A stretch of DNA of 64,000 nucleotides from Pristionchus mayeri (taxonomy: Eukaryota; Nematoda; Chromadorea; Rhabditida; Neodiplogasteridae), in NCBI GenBank assembly GCA_036245805.1, contig BTRK01000003.1, positions 13,060,464 through 13,124,463 of the forward strand, in the 5' to 3' direction. Shown piece by piece: positions 54,805 to 64,000 of the stretch. A program made the translations under genes and the position numbers. Below the pieces are notes generated by a model, which made no database searches, was not told the origin of the DNA, and saw only the letters and a program-made list of their open reading frames with translations. The first letter of the stretch is position 1; every line of letters starts with the position of its first letter.

Positions 54805-56668
54805 ATGATCGTCAAGGAATAGTGCGTTTTCCACGATTGTTTTATTGTTATTTTATTACTATTTTTATTTAACCGTTCCTGCCGTACCGTCCTTCCGCTG
54901 ACCGTAGAGGAGTACCAGGTCGGCCAATTGCACTCCGTGGCCGAAGCGAGCAAGGCCGAAACTGGCGGCGGGGAGAGAGTATAGGTGCGTTTCCCACTTC
55001 GTCTATTAGGGCCAAGTGACAAAATGTGGCCAGATTTTATGTTGCCGACCGCTTAAAAATACAAAAACTCACCCGCTTTTCCCGAGTTCCAGACCTAATA
55101 ATTCTGCCGCGTTTACCATAGAAGCAATTCTCGCGCTCACGCCATGTAATTACGCGCCTGCCTTGCTTGCTTCCGTTTCTCACCCCACCAGGCATGTGCA
55201 GCTTCCATCCAATTATCGGTCCCGTTTTGCAGGTACTGAGAAATGAGCCGTTCGCGAACCACGCGCTCTTCAACGGCTCGTACGACCGCAGCCAGTACAC
55301 GCACAAGATCTACCACCTCCAGTCGAAGGTCAGTGCTAATTATCCGTTAATTAGTGCATATTTAATCTTAAAAATATTTTCTAATTGTTTAGGTCCTGAC
55401 GCTGATCCTCAAGATCGCGCCCCAGGGATTGCTGGCGATCCACGAGGAGGCCTGGAACTCCCCGACTACATGAAGGACAACTTCTTCGTCAAGGTCGAGA
55501 CCATCCACCTGTCCGACCGAGGAACCACCGAGAAAGTGAGTGAGAATTTGAAGAAACTAGACTCCGTTACTAGAATGTTAATTTCGGGGGTAGTTCTCTC
55601 GCCTTCTGTATCGTACTTCTATCTCTCGAGAGCGCCCTTCTTTAGTTTCTCACAACCTTACAAGAGTGATACTGAATGGCGTGTACATTATTGATTACCA
55701 GTTTATATTTAATTGTTAAATTCGAAAATACGCTCGTAGGATCAACCTGTTTGACGTTTCATTATTTGTCAGTGTTTAAAATAATATTTAATTATTTAAA
55801 ATACAGGCACACAACCTCTCAAGGGAGAAGCGGGAGGTCGTCCACATCGGCATCGCCAACGACAAGGAGTTCCTGACGCCGGCCGGCGTCAAGCAGGAGA
55901 TGTCGCCCTCCCTGTACCAGACGAAGAAGAGGACCGCTCGTCAATGACTGGAGGATCGGCACGGAGCCGGTAAGTGAACTTTACTTTGAACGAATGGATT
56001 CGCTATATCATTTCCTTGATACTGAAAAGTAGCTAGCACTATTATTGATGAAGCTGCTGCCAGAAAAAGAAGCCCGGAGTCGAGCCGTAAAGGGCAACTA
56101 GATAACTAGCAAGCAGCTGGCCTGTTGGTCGAAGCTATGCATAGTAGATCTACTTTTGAAGCTCAGATCGGCCTAGTGAATCTGCATTTTTTATTGTGAC
56201 CTCATGAATTCTAAACGTTACCAAGCCAATTTGTGCGATACTCAGGAAGATTCAAATGTTTATAATTATATTATTTAAATAACGAATGTCAGGTGATGAG
56301 CGCGTACAAGCTAGTGTCCGTGTACTTCAAGTGGTTCGGCTTCCAGCAGATGGTCGAGAGCTTCTCCACCAAGCAGTACCCCGGCTGTGCTCCAAGTTCC
56401 ACCGCGAGGTTCGCGTTTCGCGGTTTATTTATGGGGGTTAGATGAAACATGGAAGTGGTGGGACGAGCGATCACCTTGCGAAGGACATGTAGCATTTTCG
56501 AATATTTTTCGAATATACGCATGTTAATGCACATTCATCACCCATTCACGGCTGTTCGCTCTGGAAAAGGGCTGGACTAATGGCACAAATTGGCTGGATG
56601 GACGACGGCATCAGCTTACGATGGCGGACATCCGCGCGCTCGATGAAAATGCGCGTTTATATTTTTGA
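54805..56668 (+). pseudogene. class I phosphatidylinositol transfer protein (PITP) pseudogene
   Basis: Segments: 54805-54821 (MIVKEY); 54882-54984 ([24 protein letters not shown]); 55233-55328 (LRNEPF, QYTHKIYHLQSK); 55393-55535 (IHEEAWNS, then YMKDNFFVKVETIH); 55807-55969 (REVVHIGIANDKEFL, then RGP-type end in another frame); 56293-56408 (MSAYKLVSVYFKWFGFQQ); 56550-56668 (LTMADIRALDE, stop). The order and motifs match the lipid-binding PITP fold, which exchanges phosphatidylinositol and phosphatidylcholine between membranes. Lesions: the acceptor before 54882 reads TG, not AG; TAG at 54982-54984 where Glu is expected unless an upstream donor is used; a deletion of about ten codons with a frameshift at about 55461; frameshifts near 55930 and 56382; and no AG before 56550. 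Exons are GC-rich against AT-rich introns, as in a formerly expressed gene. Confidence 0.85.
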
Positions 56669-56696
56669 AACATTGATTAGATTTTAAACAAATATT

Positions 56697-57043
56697 ATCG
56701 ACTCGACGTCGAACTCTATGGGCCATTGTCGATCCGTACTCGAGCACCTTCTCGCAGTCCTCCAGACCGCCGGTGTGGGCGAGCAGAAATACATCGGGAT
56801 AACGAAGGTAATGTTTGAGCATATCATATATATCTATACATGTCATGTATACTGCTTTTATATCTTTTCGATCAAATTATCCATTAAATTGATATTTGAA
56901 GATTTTTGGGACGAATTTTGCAGGTACATAAAGAATGTATAGGGCAGCCCTATGGGTCGTGTGTAGAGGATCCCGAGGTGGGCAAGGAACGCTACTCGCT
57001 CAGTTCCTGCTATCTCTCGTGTGCGCAGAGGAGAACAATCAGA
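56697..57043 (+). pseudogene. DEG/ENaC channel fragment, later exons, plus strand
   Basis: An exon ending at 56807 (VGEQKYIGITK, donor AAG|GTAATG) and an exon 56924-57043 (after GAATTTTGCAG, CIGQPYGSCVED ... YSLSSCYLSCAQRR) match exons 20501-20611 and 20260-20385 of the channel gene at 18667-25810. PYGSC followed by YS-x-x-C-x-x-x-C is the signature of the degenerin/ENaC finger region. The 5' half of the first exon is in a different frame and has no acceptor. This fragment faces the minus-strand exons 57155-58153, which encode the preceding part of the same kind of protein. Confidence 0.7.
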
Positions 57044-57154
57044 GTTCGTCGTTACACATTCAGTCAATAAGCGTTGATAGGATACTAGTCATCGGACTTA
57101 AAATCAAGTTTTTCATGTTCATTATTGTGGAAGGGAAAATGATGTAAAACTCAC

Positions 57155-58153
57155 GTTCGTGGTCAGTATCAATCGCAGCCCGCTCGAGGCACCAGGCCTT
57201 TGAGGAAAACAAGTTAGCGCCTGGGCATAAGCCATACTCACCTCGCTACGGTGTGGTTGCGACCATCGAAGAGAATGCAGCGACCATATACGTTATCGGG
57301 AACGAGCGAGAGGGATCCGCTGGAAGAACACTTTCACAGTCAATTGAATTTAGACGAGAAAAATGGGAATAGCCAGTAGCACGTCATCGAATTGAACGGC
57401 AAATTTGGTGAAATTCAAAAAGCAATTCATTCCCTCACTCTTCGCACTGGCGACCCGCAAAGAGACACTCGGTGACAAGCTCGTCGAGCCTGTAGAAGGC
57501 CTCTTCCTTATCGGCTTCCGTCATATTGGCTGCCAGCAGAGTGAGCATATCTCGGGCGAAGTGGTCACGGTCGAAACGCGACATTGCCTTCAATACCATT
57601 TATCAGACAATAGGATTTGCAATTGTTGATAACGGATCTGGCAAAACAGGATGCGTCACCTTGAAGCCGTATGCGTCTGTAGTTGCTCGCTCCTCCTCGA
57701 CATATTAATATTCCTGCACCATCGCATTTATGTTACGAAACGACGGCAGTGAAGACACTTTCGAGAATTTATACCCGTTGTAGGGACAAATGCGGACGGT
57801 GGGGAACACCTGAAATGATCAACGGCAAATTTGGAACGCATACGAGGGAGCACACATGAGACTTACCTGCGCCTCATAACGCACAGCCGTTGACGTATCG
57901 GAGGGATGGGAGAGAAACCTCAGTATGATAACCACAATATTGAAAAGCAGACCAGCGCACCTGAATGAATCTATTTAAAGACCTAAATCAGCTTATGATA
58001 TTTTTAGCTATCAAGCAATATAACTCACATGAGCAGGAAGATCACGAGCCATATGACTCGTTCGGCACGGCTCTGCGAACAGAAGATCGCTCGCACACAC
58101 GCTACCGTACTCCATGATCCGAACATCCCCATGAGCTCGATGAATGTTCCCAT
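57155..58153 (-). pseudogene. DEG/ENaC channel, N-terminal exons, minus strand
   Basis: Exons 58029-58153 (MGTFIELMGMFGSW ... ERVIWLVIFLL, start of TM1), 57867-57960 (TM1 end, RFLSHPSDTSTAVRYEAQ), 57660-57809 (VFPTVRICPYNGYKFS), 57439-57587 (ELVTECLFAGRQC), 57242-57319 (VYGRCILFDGRNHT) and 57155-57197 (PGASSGLRLIL) join with correct phases throughout (2, 0, 0, 2, 2, 0). FPtVxiC and GLRL are core degenerin/ENaC motifs, from sodium-permeable trimeric channels of the plasma membrane. The only internal lesion is TAA at 57705-57707 (codon 35 of the third exon, where the paralog has Lys). After 57155 no further exon occurs on this strand. The finger-region exons lie on the opposite strand at 56697-57043, so the gene seems split by an inversion. 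The start ATG was chosen because no earlier in-frame ATG exists. Confidence 0.8.
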
Positions 58154-58422
58154 ATCCGCTCTATTCACTCCTCTCCTGACTGGATTGAGTGTTGGGACTG
58201 GAAGAGTCTCGACGGCTGGTAGTCAAGGGCGATGCTGGTGCCTCTGATCTAGGGATCATTCTCTCGCCGCTCTCTCGTCGGTCAGACAGACGAGAGAGCA
58301 CGCAGAATGAAGAGAGTCATTTCTAGACATCATTACTTTGCGCTCTCTTCTGCCTTTTCTCATCTGCTGGAGATGTATCGATTGCGATTCGACTCGAAAT
58401 GGAAATCCGTGAAAGCGTTCTA

Positions 58423-58454
58423 TTAGGTTGGTCGATAATGAATGCAAGATTTTT
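58423..58454 (+). repeat. mariner left terminal inverted repeat (32 bp)
   Basis: Begins TTAGGTTGGTCGATAATGAA. One mismatch to the right repeat (59647-59678). Preceded by the TA target duplication (58421-58422). Confidence 0.92.
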
Positions 58455-58497
58455 TTGTTCATAACATTTTTATTTATAATTCAACAACACACAACAA

Positions 58498-59520
58498 TCA
58501 ATCAACAATATAATCACCATTGTACTGCACAACATTGGTCCACCTATTGGGCAGGTCATTGATGCCGTTCTCCCAGAAGAACGATGGCTGGGACTCGAAG
58601 AAGTTGGCGATATCGGTTTTCAGGTGGTCAAAGTCCGCGAAGGTTTTGTTGCGTAGGAACAACTTGAGGGCCCGGAACAAGTGGTAGTCAGAGGGTGCCA
58701 AGTCAGGAGAATATGGCGGGTGGGGTACGGTTTCCCAGTTCAGTTCGGCAAGCTTGGACTGAGTTAACTTTGCTGTATGAGGTCGAGCGTTGTCATGAAG
58801 CAGGTATACTGTAGTTCGTCTCCGACGCTTCTGTTTCATCGCAGCGGCCAGATTGTCCAGTTGAGTACTGTAGAGGATAGAACTGACTGTTTTCCCTTGA
58901 GTGAGCAGGTCATAGTACAGCATCCCTTGCGCATCCCAGAAGCAGCACAGAAGAATCTTCTTTGGATGGGGGTCGGCTTTGGGTTGCGTTGGCGGCTCTT
59001 CTCCTCGGGGGATCCAGACAGCGTGACGGGTACTGTTATCGTAGAGGATCCAACTTTCATCTCCAGTCACGAGGTCTTCTAGAAGCTCCTTCCTGTGGGG
59101 GCGAAGGAGGAGAGATTGGCAGATGCTTGTACGGGTCATCCTCTGGCCATCGGTGAGTTGGTGGGGCACCCATCTGGATAGAACTTTGTGGTAGCCAAGC
59201 GTTTTGAGGTGGTTGACAACAGTACTATGGACGCACCCAAGTGTGGTCGCCAGTTCACGGGTGCTTGATTCCGGCTTCTCCCTTATGGCACGGAGTAATT
59301 CAGAATCATCGGTGGTGATTGGGGGACCAGTGGAGTGTCCGCTTTCGAGATTCGTCTCTCCTTCCTCAAAGCGATTGAACCATCGGTGTACTGTGCTGTA
59401 GGTAGTCACATCCTTCTTGAATGCTCCGTTGATGTTAGCAGTGGTCTTGCTCGCGTTGGCTCCGCGCAGCCATTCGTAATAGTACAAGACGTGAAGTTGG
59501 TCTTCGGTAATGTCGGTCAT
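58498..59520 (-). CDS. mariner transposase, intact (DD34D)
   Basis: 340 residues, a normal mariner length (about 330-350), with no frameshift or stop. The N-terminal paired helix-turn-helix region (about 1-115) binds the terminal repeats. The linker WVPHQL at 117-122 is the mariner-type motif. The catalytic triad is D154 (VTGDESW), D243 (LHDNARPH) and D278 (SPDLAPSDYHLF), with 34 residues between the last two, the defining spacing of mariner. It cuts the element at both ends and inserts it at TA. The ATG lies 127 bp inside the right terminal repeat, and TATATATC upstream (about 59549-59556) could act as promoter. All key residues are present, so it may be active if expressed. Confidence 0.95.
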   Translation of the reverse strand: MTDITEDQLHVLYYYEWLRGANASKTTANINGAFKKDVTTYSTVHRWFNRFEEGETNLESGHSTGPPITTDDSELLRAIREKPESSTRELATTLGCVHSTVVNHLKTLGYHKVLSRWVPHQLTDGQRMTRTSICQSLLLRPHRKELLEDLVTGDESWILYDNSTRHAVWIPRGEEPPTQPKADPHPKKILLCCFWDAQGMLYYDLLTQGKTVSSILYSTQLDNLAAAMKQKRRRRTTVYLLHDNARPHTAKLTQSKLAELNWETVPHPPYSPDLAPSDYHLFRALKLFLRNKTFADFDHLKTDIANFFESQPSFFWENGINDLPNRWTNVVQYNGDYIVD

Positions 59521-59646
59521 AGTTTATTCTACCTTGAAGCGGCCGCTTTTATATATCTTTAGGGGAGTACCTCCGAGAACACTCTAGAACATTCTAGAGT
59601 TGGGAAATTGCCAACCTGCAAAAAAGCGGGAAAATTAAATTTTTTT

Positions 59647-59678
59647 AAAAATCTTGTATTCATTATCGACCAACCTAA
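59647..59678 (-). repeat. mariner right terminal inverted repeat (32 bp)
   Basis: Inverted copy of 58423-58454 with one mismatch, followed by TA at 59679-59680. Confidence 0.92.
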
Positions 59679-59680
59679 TA

Positions 59681-60180
59681 AGATGCCCTCAAAACCAGCA
59701 AGGCGACGTTCAAATCGAGATGCACCATAAAAATCAAGTTTTCGTTTCCGTTCAAAATTTTAATTATAATTAGATTTTTGCCCGTTAACAACTAACACAA
59801 CATCGGCGGCGAAAGTAAGTCCATGGATTCTGATGAAATTTTTCTAATATTATGTACCGTGATTAGCAATAAGCAAGATTAAGGTGCTTCTTCCCCTCCT
59901 CATGCTCGATTCTGCAGTGATATTGTGTTTAAAGATTTCAAGGTGTATTCTCATAATTCATATTAATCCATGTCGCTAATGAAGCATTCTTTGGTTTAAT
60001 TACATGCCAATAACGGTTCCACGGATAGCTTATTTTTGCTGTTAATCTCGTGATCATCTTATCATTTCATCACCAGAGACAATGTGAAACATCTCGAGAC
60101 GAAGCAAAGGGGGAAATCAGATGACAGCGGGAAAGCGGGGTGTTTACCCGCTTTCCTCCCTTAGCAACACGTCGAAGACA
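59681..60180. other. no gene seen
   Basis: AT-rich gap. It may hold the promoter of the possible gene starting at 60181. Confidence 0.4.
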
Positions 60181-60749
60181 ATGGCGCCCGAAAGCGAAGG
60201 TACCGAGAAGAAGGAGGAGGGGAAAGCTATTGTGTTAGGACCATCCAAACAATCGAATGACTATGAATCGTAAGCCGAATAAAAATGTGCTAATTTAATT
60301 CATTAGATATATTCTATACACGTATGCCCTTGGAGTTTGTGGGAGAATGCGGTGTGCTTGCCAGTGTCCATATCACATGAACAATGCAAATACAATGGGG
60401 CACAAAAGCGAAGAAATGAAAGGAAGAGGGATAGCTCATTTTGTTAGTCAAAAGAGTTGTATCCAAAGATGACCAACACTGGCGGCGAGGTGTTTTCAGA
60501 CCATGAACCTATTCATGGTTGCGCACTTCCCCCCCCCCCTCAACTAGAGGGGAAAAGTGCTCAACCATGAATAGGGGTTCATGGGGGTCGTCGCCGGCGT
60601 GGGCAACTATGGTTGTATCCCTTTTTGAATTTACTGAAATTAGAACTTTAATCGAATTACAGTCTCAGCCAATTCTCGTAATGAAAATTCGACCAGATTT
60701 AAAGGGCTTCACCGACATGAACTCATCATTGAGTGCGCTGAATACTTAG
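60181..60749 (+). CDS. possible small gene, function unknown
   Basis: 60181-60269 starts ATG (MAPESEGTEKKEEGKAIVLG) and ends TC|GTAAGC, a good first-exon candidate. 60663-60749 follows GAATTACAG and reads SQPILVMKIRPDLKGFTDMN to a TAG in phase 0. The two do not join in phase directly (2 against 0), so either a small exon between them is missed or one is spurious. The charged N-terminus and the second exon look coding, but I recognise no family. Confidence 0.35.
60506..60574. repeat. short GC-rich hairpin
   Basis: CCTATTCATGGTTG ... CAACCATGAATAGG with CCCC/GGGG tracts at the tip (C10 at 60530-60539). It could be a minimal foldback inside the intron of the possible gene 60181-60749. Confidence 0.6.
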
Positions 60750-61285
60750 GAAGGAAGGGTCACGCCATCTACACTTAGGCATGATTCATAACCAGCGCCA
60801 GTGCATTCTGACAAGAATTGTAGAAGCGCAGAATATGATAAAGTATCTCACAATCAGTCACCATATTGTGGTCACTCGAAAAATAATCCGTTGATATTGC
60901 GTATATGGACGCATCAATTCGGAGAGATGCATCACACGTTATCAGACTACACATCAGTAGCGAATTATTTGAAGTGCATTTCCTCAAACCTTTCACGCTC
61001 GCTTCCGTGGTTTTCAAATGCCAGGGAGTAATAATAACTGTCTTTGCGCTAAAAGTTGTACTTCATTTACCCGATGATTGTTCAACTAATCTACTTTTTC
61101 TACCCCATTCTCCTCTCTTCTTGAGTTGTGCACGTAATTTAACGGTGTTTGCGGTACCGCAACGCCTCGTTTAGAGGTTGCGGTGATGCAAGCAGTAAAG
61201 AGGGTGAAATGGAGGGACAGAGACTCGCAAGCGCCGTATAGCGCTCCCAACTACTGACGACTATTTAATTGCATCTCCAATTTGC
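60750..61285. other. no gene seen
   Basis: No splice-supported exon. Short frames on both strands only. Confidence 0.4.
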
Positions 61286-61945
61286 CGAAATTTGCTCTTT
61301 TGTGAACACGATGCACCTTGAGCCCAGCCACCTGCTCTATGGCTGCTCGTTGGCCCCTTATGTAATGCTCACGTCATTACCATTCTACACCGACCCACGC
61401 TCCACCTCCCTATTTCCTGTTCATTCCTTCTTCCTTCTATATTGTGCATGCAATCTCCGATATTTGCATTCTTCACCTCTCTAAAGCAGCTTGGTCCACC
61501 TGGGAGCCCGAAATTTGCTATTTTGTGAACACGATGCACCTTGGGCCCAGCCACCTGCTCTATGGCTGCTCGTTGGTCCCTTATGTAATGCTCACGTCAT
61601 TACCATTCTACACCGACCCACGCTCCACCTCCCTATTTCCTGTTCATTCCTTCTTCCTTCTATATTGTGCATGCAATCTCCGATATTTGCATTCTTCACC
61701 TCTCTAAAGCAGCTTGGTCCACCTGGGAGCCCGAAATTTGCTCTTTTGTGAACACGATGCACCTTGGGCCCAGCCACCTGCTCTATGGCTCCTCGTTGGC
61801 CGCTTATGTAATTCTCACGTCATTACCCTTCTACACTGACCCACGCTCCACCTCCCTATTTCCTATTCATTCCTTCTTCCTTCTATATTGTGCATGCAAT
61901 CTCCGATATTTGCATTCTTCACCTCTCTAAAGCAGCTTGGTCCAG
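61286..61945 (+). repeat. tandem repeat, about 3 copies of 223 bp
   Basis: Copies start at CGAAATTTG(C) at about 61286, 61509 and 61732. Each runs through GAACACGATGCACCTTG, GTAATGCTCACGTCATTACC and AAAGCAGCTTGGTCCA. Identity is high, with a few substitutions. The 80-90 codon frames in both directions arise from the repeat and overlap one another. Confidence 0.9.
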
Positions 61946-64000
61946 CACTAAATCGATTGTTAAAATTAAACTATTAGGTTACATCGAGATTTTGCTGAAT
62001 ATGTTCAGGGCACGTAAACACTCATGTCTAAGCAAAATTAGCAAGGGTATTGATGTTCGTTTGCAGTAAAATACGAAATTTTAAAAAAATCGCGAAAAAT
62101 ATATCCTCCCGGAAGGATTTTCGAATAAAAAGGGAGATGCAAACGTTTTTCAACATGTAAGTAAAATTATCTTAAATAGATTTGGAATCGATTGAAATCA
62201 ACTCTTCCATATGTTTCCCAACTAATTATAATGATAAGACTGGTTTTCGAATCGAAAAATCTCAAAATATCGACGTCCTTCAATCGACGTCCCTAATAAG
62301 GATGTCGATTCGGAGTTCAAACCGTTTTGACGTTTTGATTTCCCTATCAGTTCTCCAAAACGGATTTGCCGTAATCGGGGTAATTTCTGTATGGCGCGCC
62401 GAGTCAAAATGGATGAATGGCTAAAACGGAGTTACCGTTTTGGCACGGCATTCCGCATACAAAATGATGCAGATAGACCAAGAACGGAATGAAGCGAAAG
62501 AGAAATGAACAAAACGGAATCGCCGTTATCCGTTTAGGCATCCCTAATGACTAGTATTTATTGACCCGCGCTCCATCTCTGCTTTCTTCTTCCTCGGATA
62601 CCGATAGGCCTCGGAAGGATTATACAATGTTTTTGACTTATATATATGCCTAATTTGTATCTAAACAAATACTCAATAAGAAGAAATTGGACTAATTGCA
62701 TATATTATTACCAAGATTAAGGGATAATTCTCCGATTTTTATAAGTACTTGACTTCGGAATATTTAGAAGGAAAATAATATTTAAAGCGGGACTATCAGC
62801 AAAACTAGCCACGACAAACTGACAACGCAGTTTCGAGCAATCGTAAACCGTAGCTCATTTTCGAAATTCCGATTTTGAAATTTATATTCAGAAGTGAGCT
62901 ATGGTTCCATTAAAACATTTAAAATTGACCCTGATGCACACACATTTCAACCAGGCGCGCTTGTGCTGAGAATCGTGCTTTAAGTTTAGAAAATATTGTG
63001 ATATCTTGTCGAAGAGATAGGTTTGCAAACTGCCGGGAGAAATAGGGATTGAAAGAGAAAGTACACTCACAATTTGTGTAATCCCATTCGATTACTGGAA
63101 CCGTTCCGCAGATTTATGGAACAGGGATCACCTACATAAAGCAGGCGGTAGAGACAAATTAAACGGAGTATTCGAGTCTGATTTTAGTAGCTCTATAAAT
63201 TTACAGATTCCCTCAATGTTTTCTGTGCACTAACTATCTGTATTTTGTTTATTTTATCTTATTTTACTTGGGAAGTTGTTGATGCCCTCATTGCAATGGA
63301 AATTTCGAGTGACTCGCCCATTTACTACATTTTTGATACTTCACACACTCTTCCTGGTGGCCCGAACCCTCCTTCGTGGGTAGTCGATGTTGGTATGCAA
63401 CTCGCCCCTTTATTACCAGTCTCATTTGACTCACCCTCTACCTCGTCTTTGATCCCCTAATGCAGACTCACTTCCTTATTTCAAGACTCCTATTTCTTGG
63501 GAGGTCGTTGATCTTTTGCGAAAGCCCCCTCACTGCATATCCCCCCGCCCCGTTCTAAAGTCACATTTCCTTTTTAATTCTATTTTTTAAAATTTTTTTT
63601 TGAAATTCCAACCAATGTCTACGCTACATTATTTGTATACGCAACTTCTTTAGCATCTCATATGGCCATATTGGGTTTTGAGAGAACTATTCATCACGGG
63701 GCCAGCCATAAATGGTTAAGTGATTAGCCACAACCGCATTTTCTCCTTGCTCTCAATTGACAACCAATAGCGAATTGGAAACACTCCTTTTCTACTGACG
63801 TGTAGTCGATGATCGTTAGCAACGGGCACTATCAATTTCATTTCACCCACCCTTTACCTCACATTTGATCCTATAAAAAGTGCTCACTTCCTTTTGCCGA
63901 CTCCTAATTTCTTGGCAGATTGTTGATCTTTTGCGCCCCTCACTAAATATGCACTGAATTACTGAATAACTCGCCTTCCCTCATAATCCCACCATTATCT
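61946..64000. other. no supported gene; diverged repeats
   Basis: 62285-62550 carries CCCTAATAAGGATG and GGCATCCCTAATGA at its borders with CAAAACGGA motifs between, perhaps an hAT-type MITE. 63380-63540 and 63800-63945 share TTGATCCC(C)TA ... TCACTTCC ... TCTTGG ... GTTGATCTTTTGCG, an old direct duplication about 420 bp apart. No exon was recognised. Confidence 0.35.

Larger units (their letters stand above)
58423..59678 (-). mobile_element. complete 1,256 bp mariner element
   Basis: 32 bp terminal inverted repeats with one mismatch, TA on both sides, and one intact transposase gene. Size and organisation are those of an autonomous mariner. It appears to be the youngest autonomous DNA transposon in the window. 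Confidence 0.93.

Noticed and set aside
56616..56846. Minus-strand 76-codon frame (PDVFLLAHTGGLEDC)
   Set aside because: It is antisense to the plus-strand DEG/ENaC exon ending at 56807, which has a donor site and paralog support.
61286..61945. Repeated 80-90 codon frames as a gene family
   Set aside because: They follow the 223 bp repeat, overlap in both directions and lack motifs.
1..64000. CRISPR arrays, prokaryotic operons, toxin-antitoxin or phage modules
   Set aside because: No regularly spaced short repeats and no prokaryotic gene structure. Introns and transposons show eukaryotic DNA.

Overview
The window reads as nuclear DNA of a chromadorean nematode. The evidence is short introns with TTTCAG-type acceptors and GTAAGT/GTGAGT donors, degenerin/ENaC-type channel exons, a family of secreted Cys-rich proteins split into 70-150 bp exons, mariner/Tc1 elements, a CR1/jockey-like LINE and very many foldback elements. 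A diplogastrid or other non-Caenorhabditis lineage is possible, but I cannot name the species. There are no operons, rRNA genes, CRISPR arrays or convincing functional tRNA genes. All gene models below were assembled by hand from splice signals, frame continuity and comparison of paralogs inside the window.

Layout: 1-8 kb holds foldback elements, MITEs and decayed repeats. At 8.2-8.6 kb (-) is a small two-exon gene of unknown function. At 9.9-11.9 kb is a 1.9 kb foldback. At 11.96-13.27 kb (-) is an intact gene for a secreted protein made of 14 near-identical 26-residue units, each ending in a KTKR site. At 14.4-14.7 kb (-) is a Cys-rich gene fragment, and at 18.0-18.4 kb (-) a Thr-rich fragment. 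At 18.7-25.8 kb (-) is a DEG/ENaC channel gene whose coding exon is split by a 3.9 kb LINE with a 14 bp target duplication. At 26.6-30.5 kb (-) are two Cys-rich genes. At 30.9-31.7 kb (+) is a head-to-head Cys-rich paralog, caught in a palindrome with 2,071 bp arms (30949-35473).

At 38.2-51.9 kb (+) is another Cys-rich gene. Its exons are collinear with the 26.6-27.8 kb locus, but they are separated by about 11 kb that is mostly a Tc1-like element with foldbacks nested inside foldbacks. At 54.8-56.7 kb (+) is a phosphatidylinositol-transfer-protein pseudogene. At 56.7-58.2 kb is a second DEG/ENaC gene, with the N-terminal exons on (-) and the later exons on (+). At 58.4-59.7 kb is a complete mariner with an intact DD34D transposase. 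At 60.2-60.7 kb is a possible small gene, and at 61.3-61.9 kb a 223 bp tandem repeat.

The genes do not form a pathway. What unites the window is decay: both channel genes, the PITP gene and most Cys-rich copies carry frameshifts, stops, insertions or inversions, while the peptide-repeat gene, the small 8.2 kb gene and the mariner transposase are open. Paralogs inside the window and undamaged arms of foldbacks serve as internal controls that date and explain many of the lesions.
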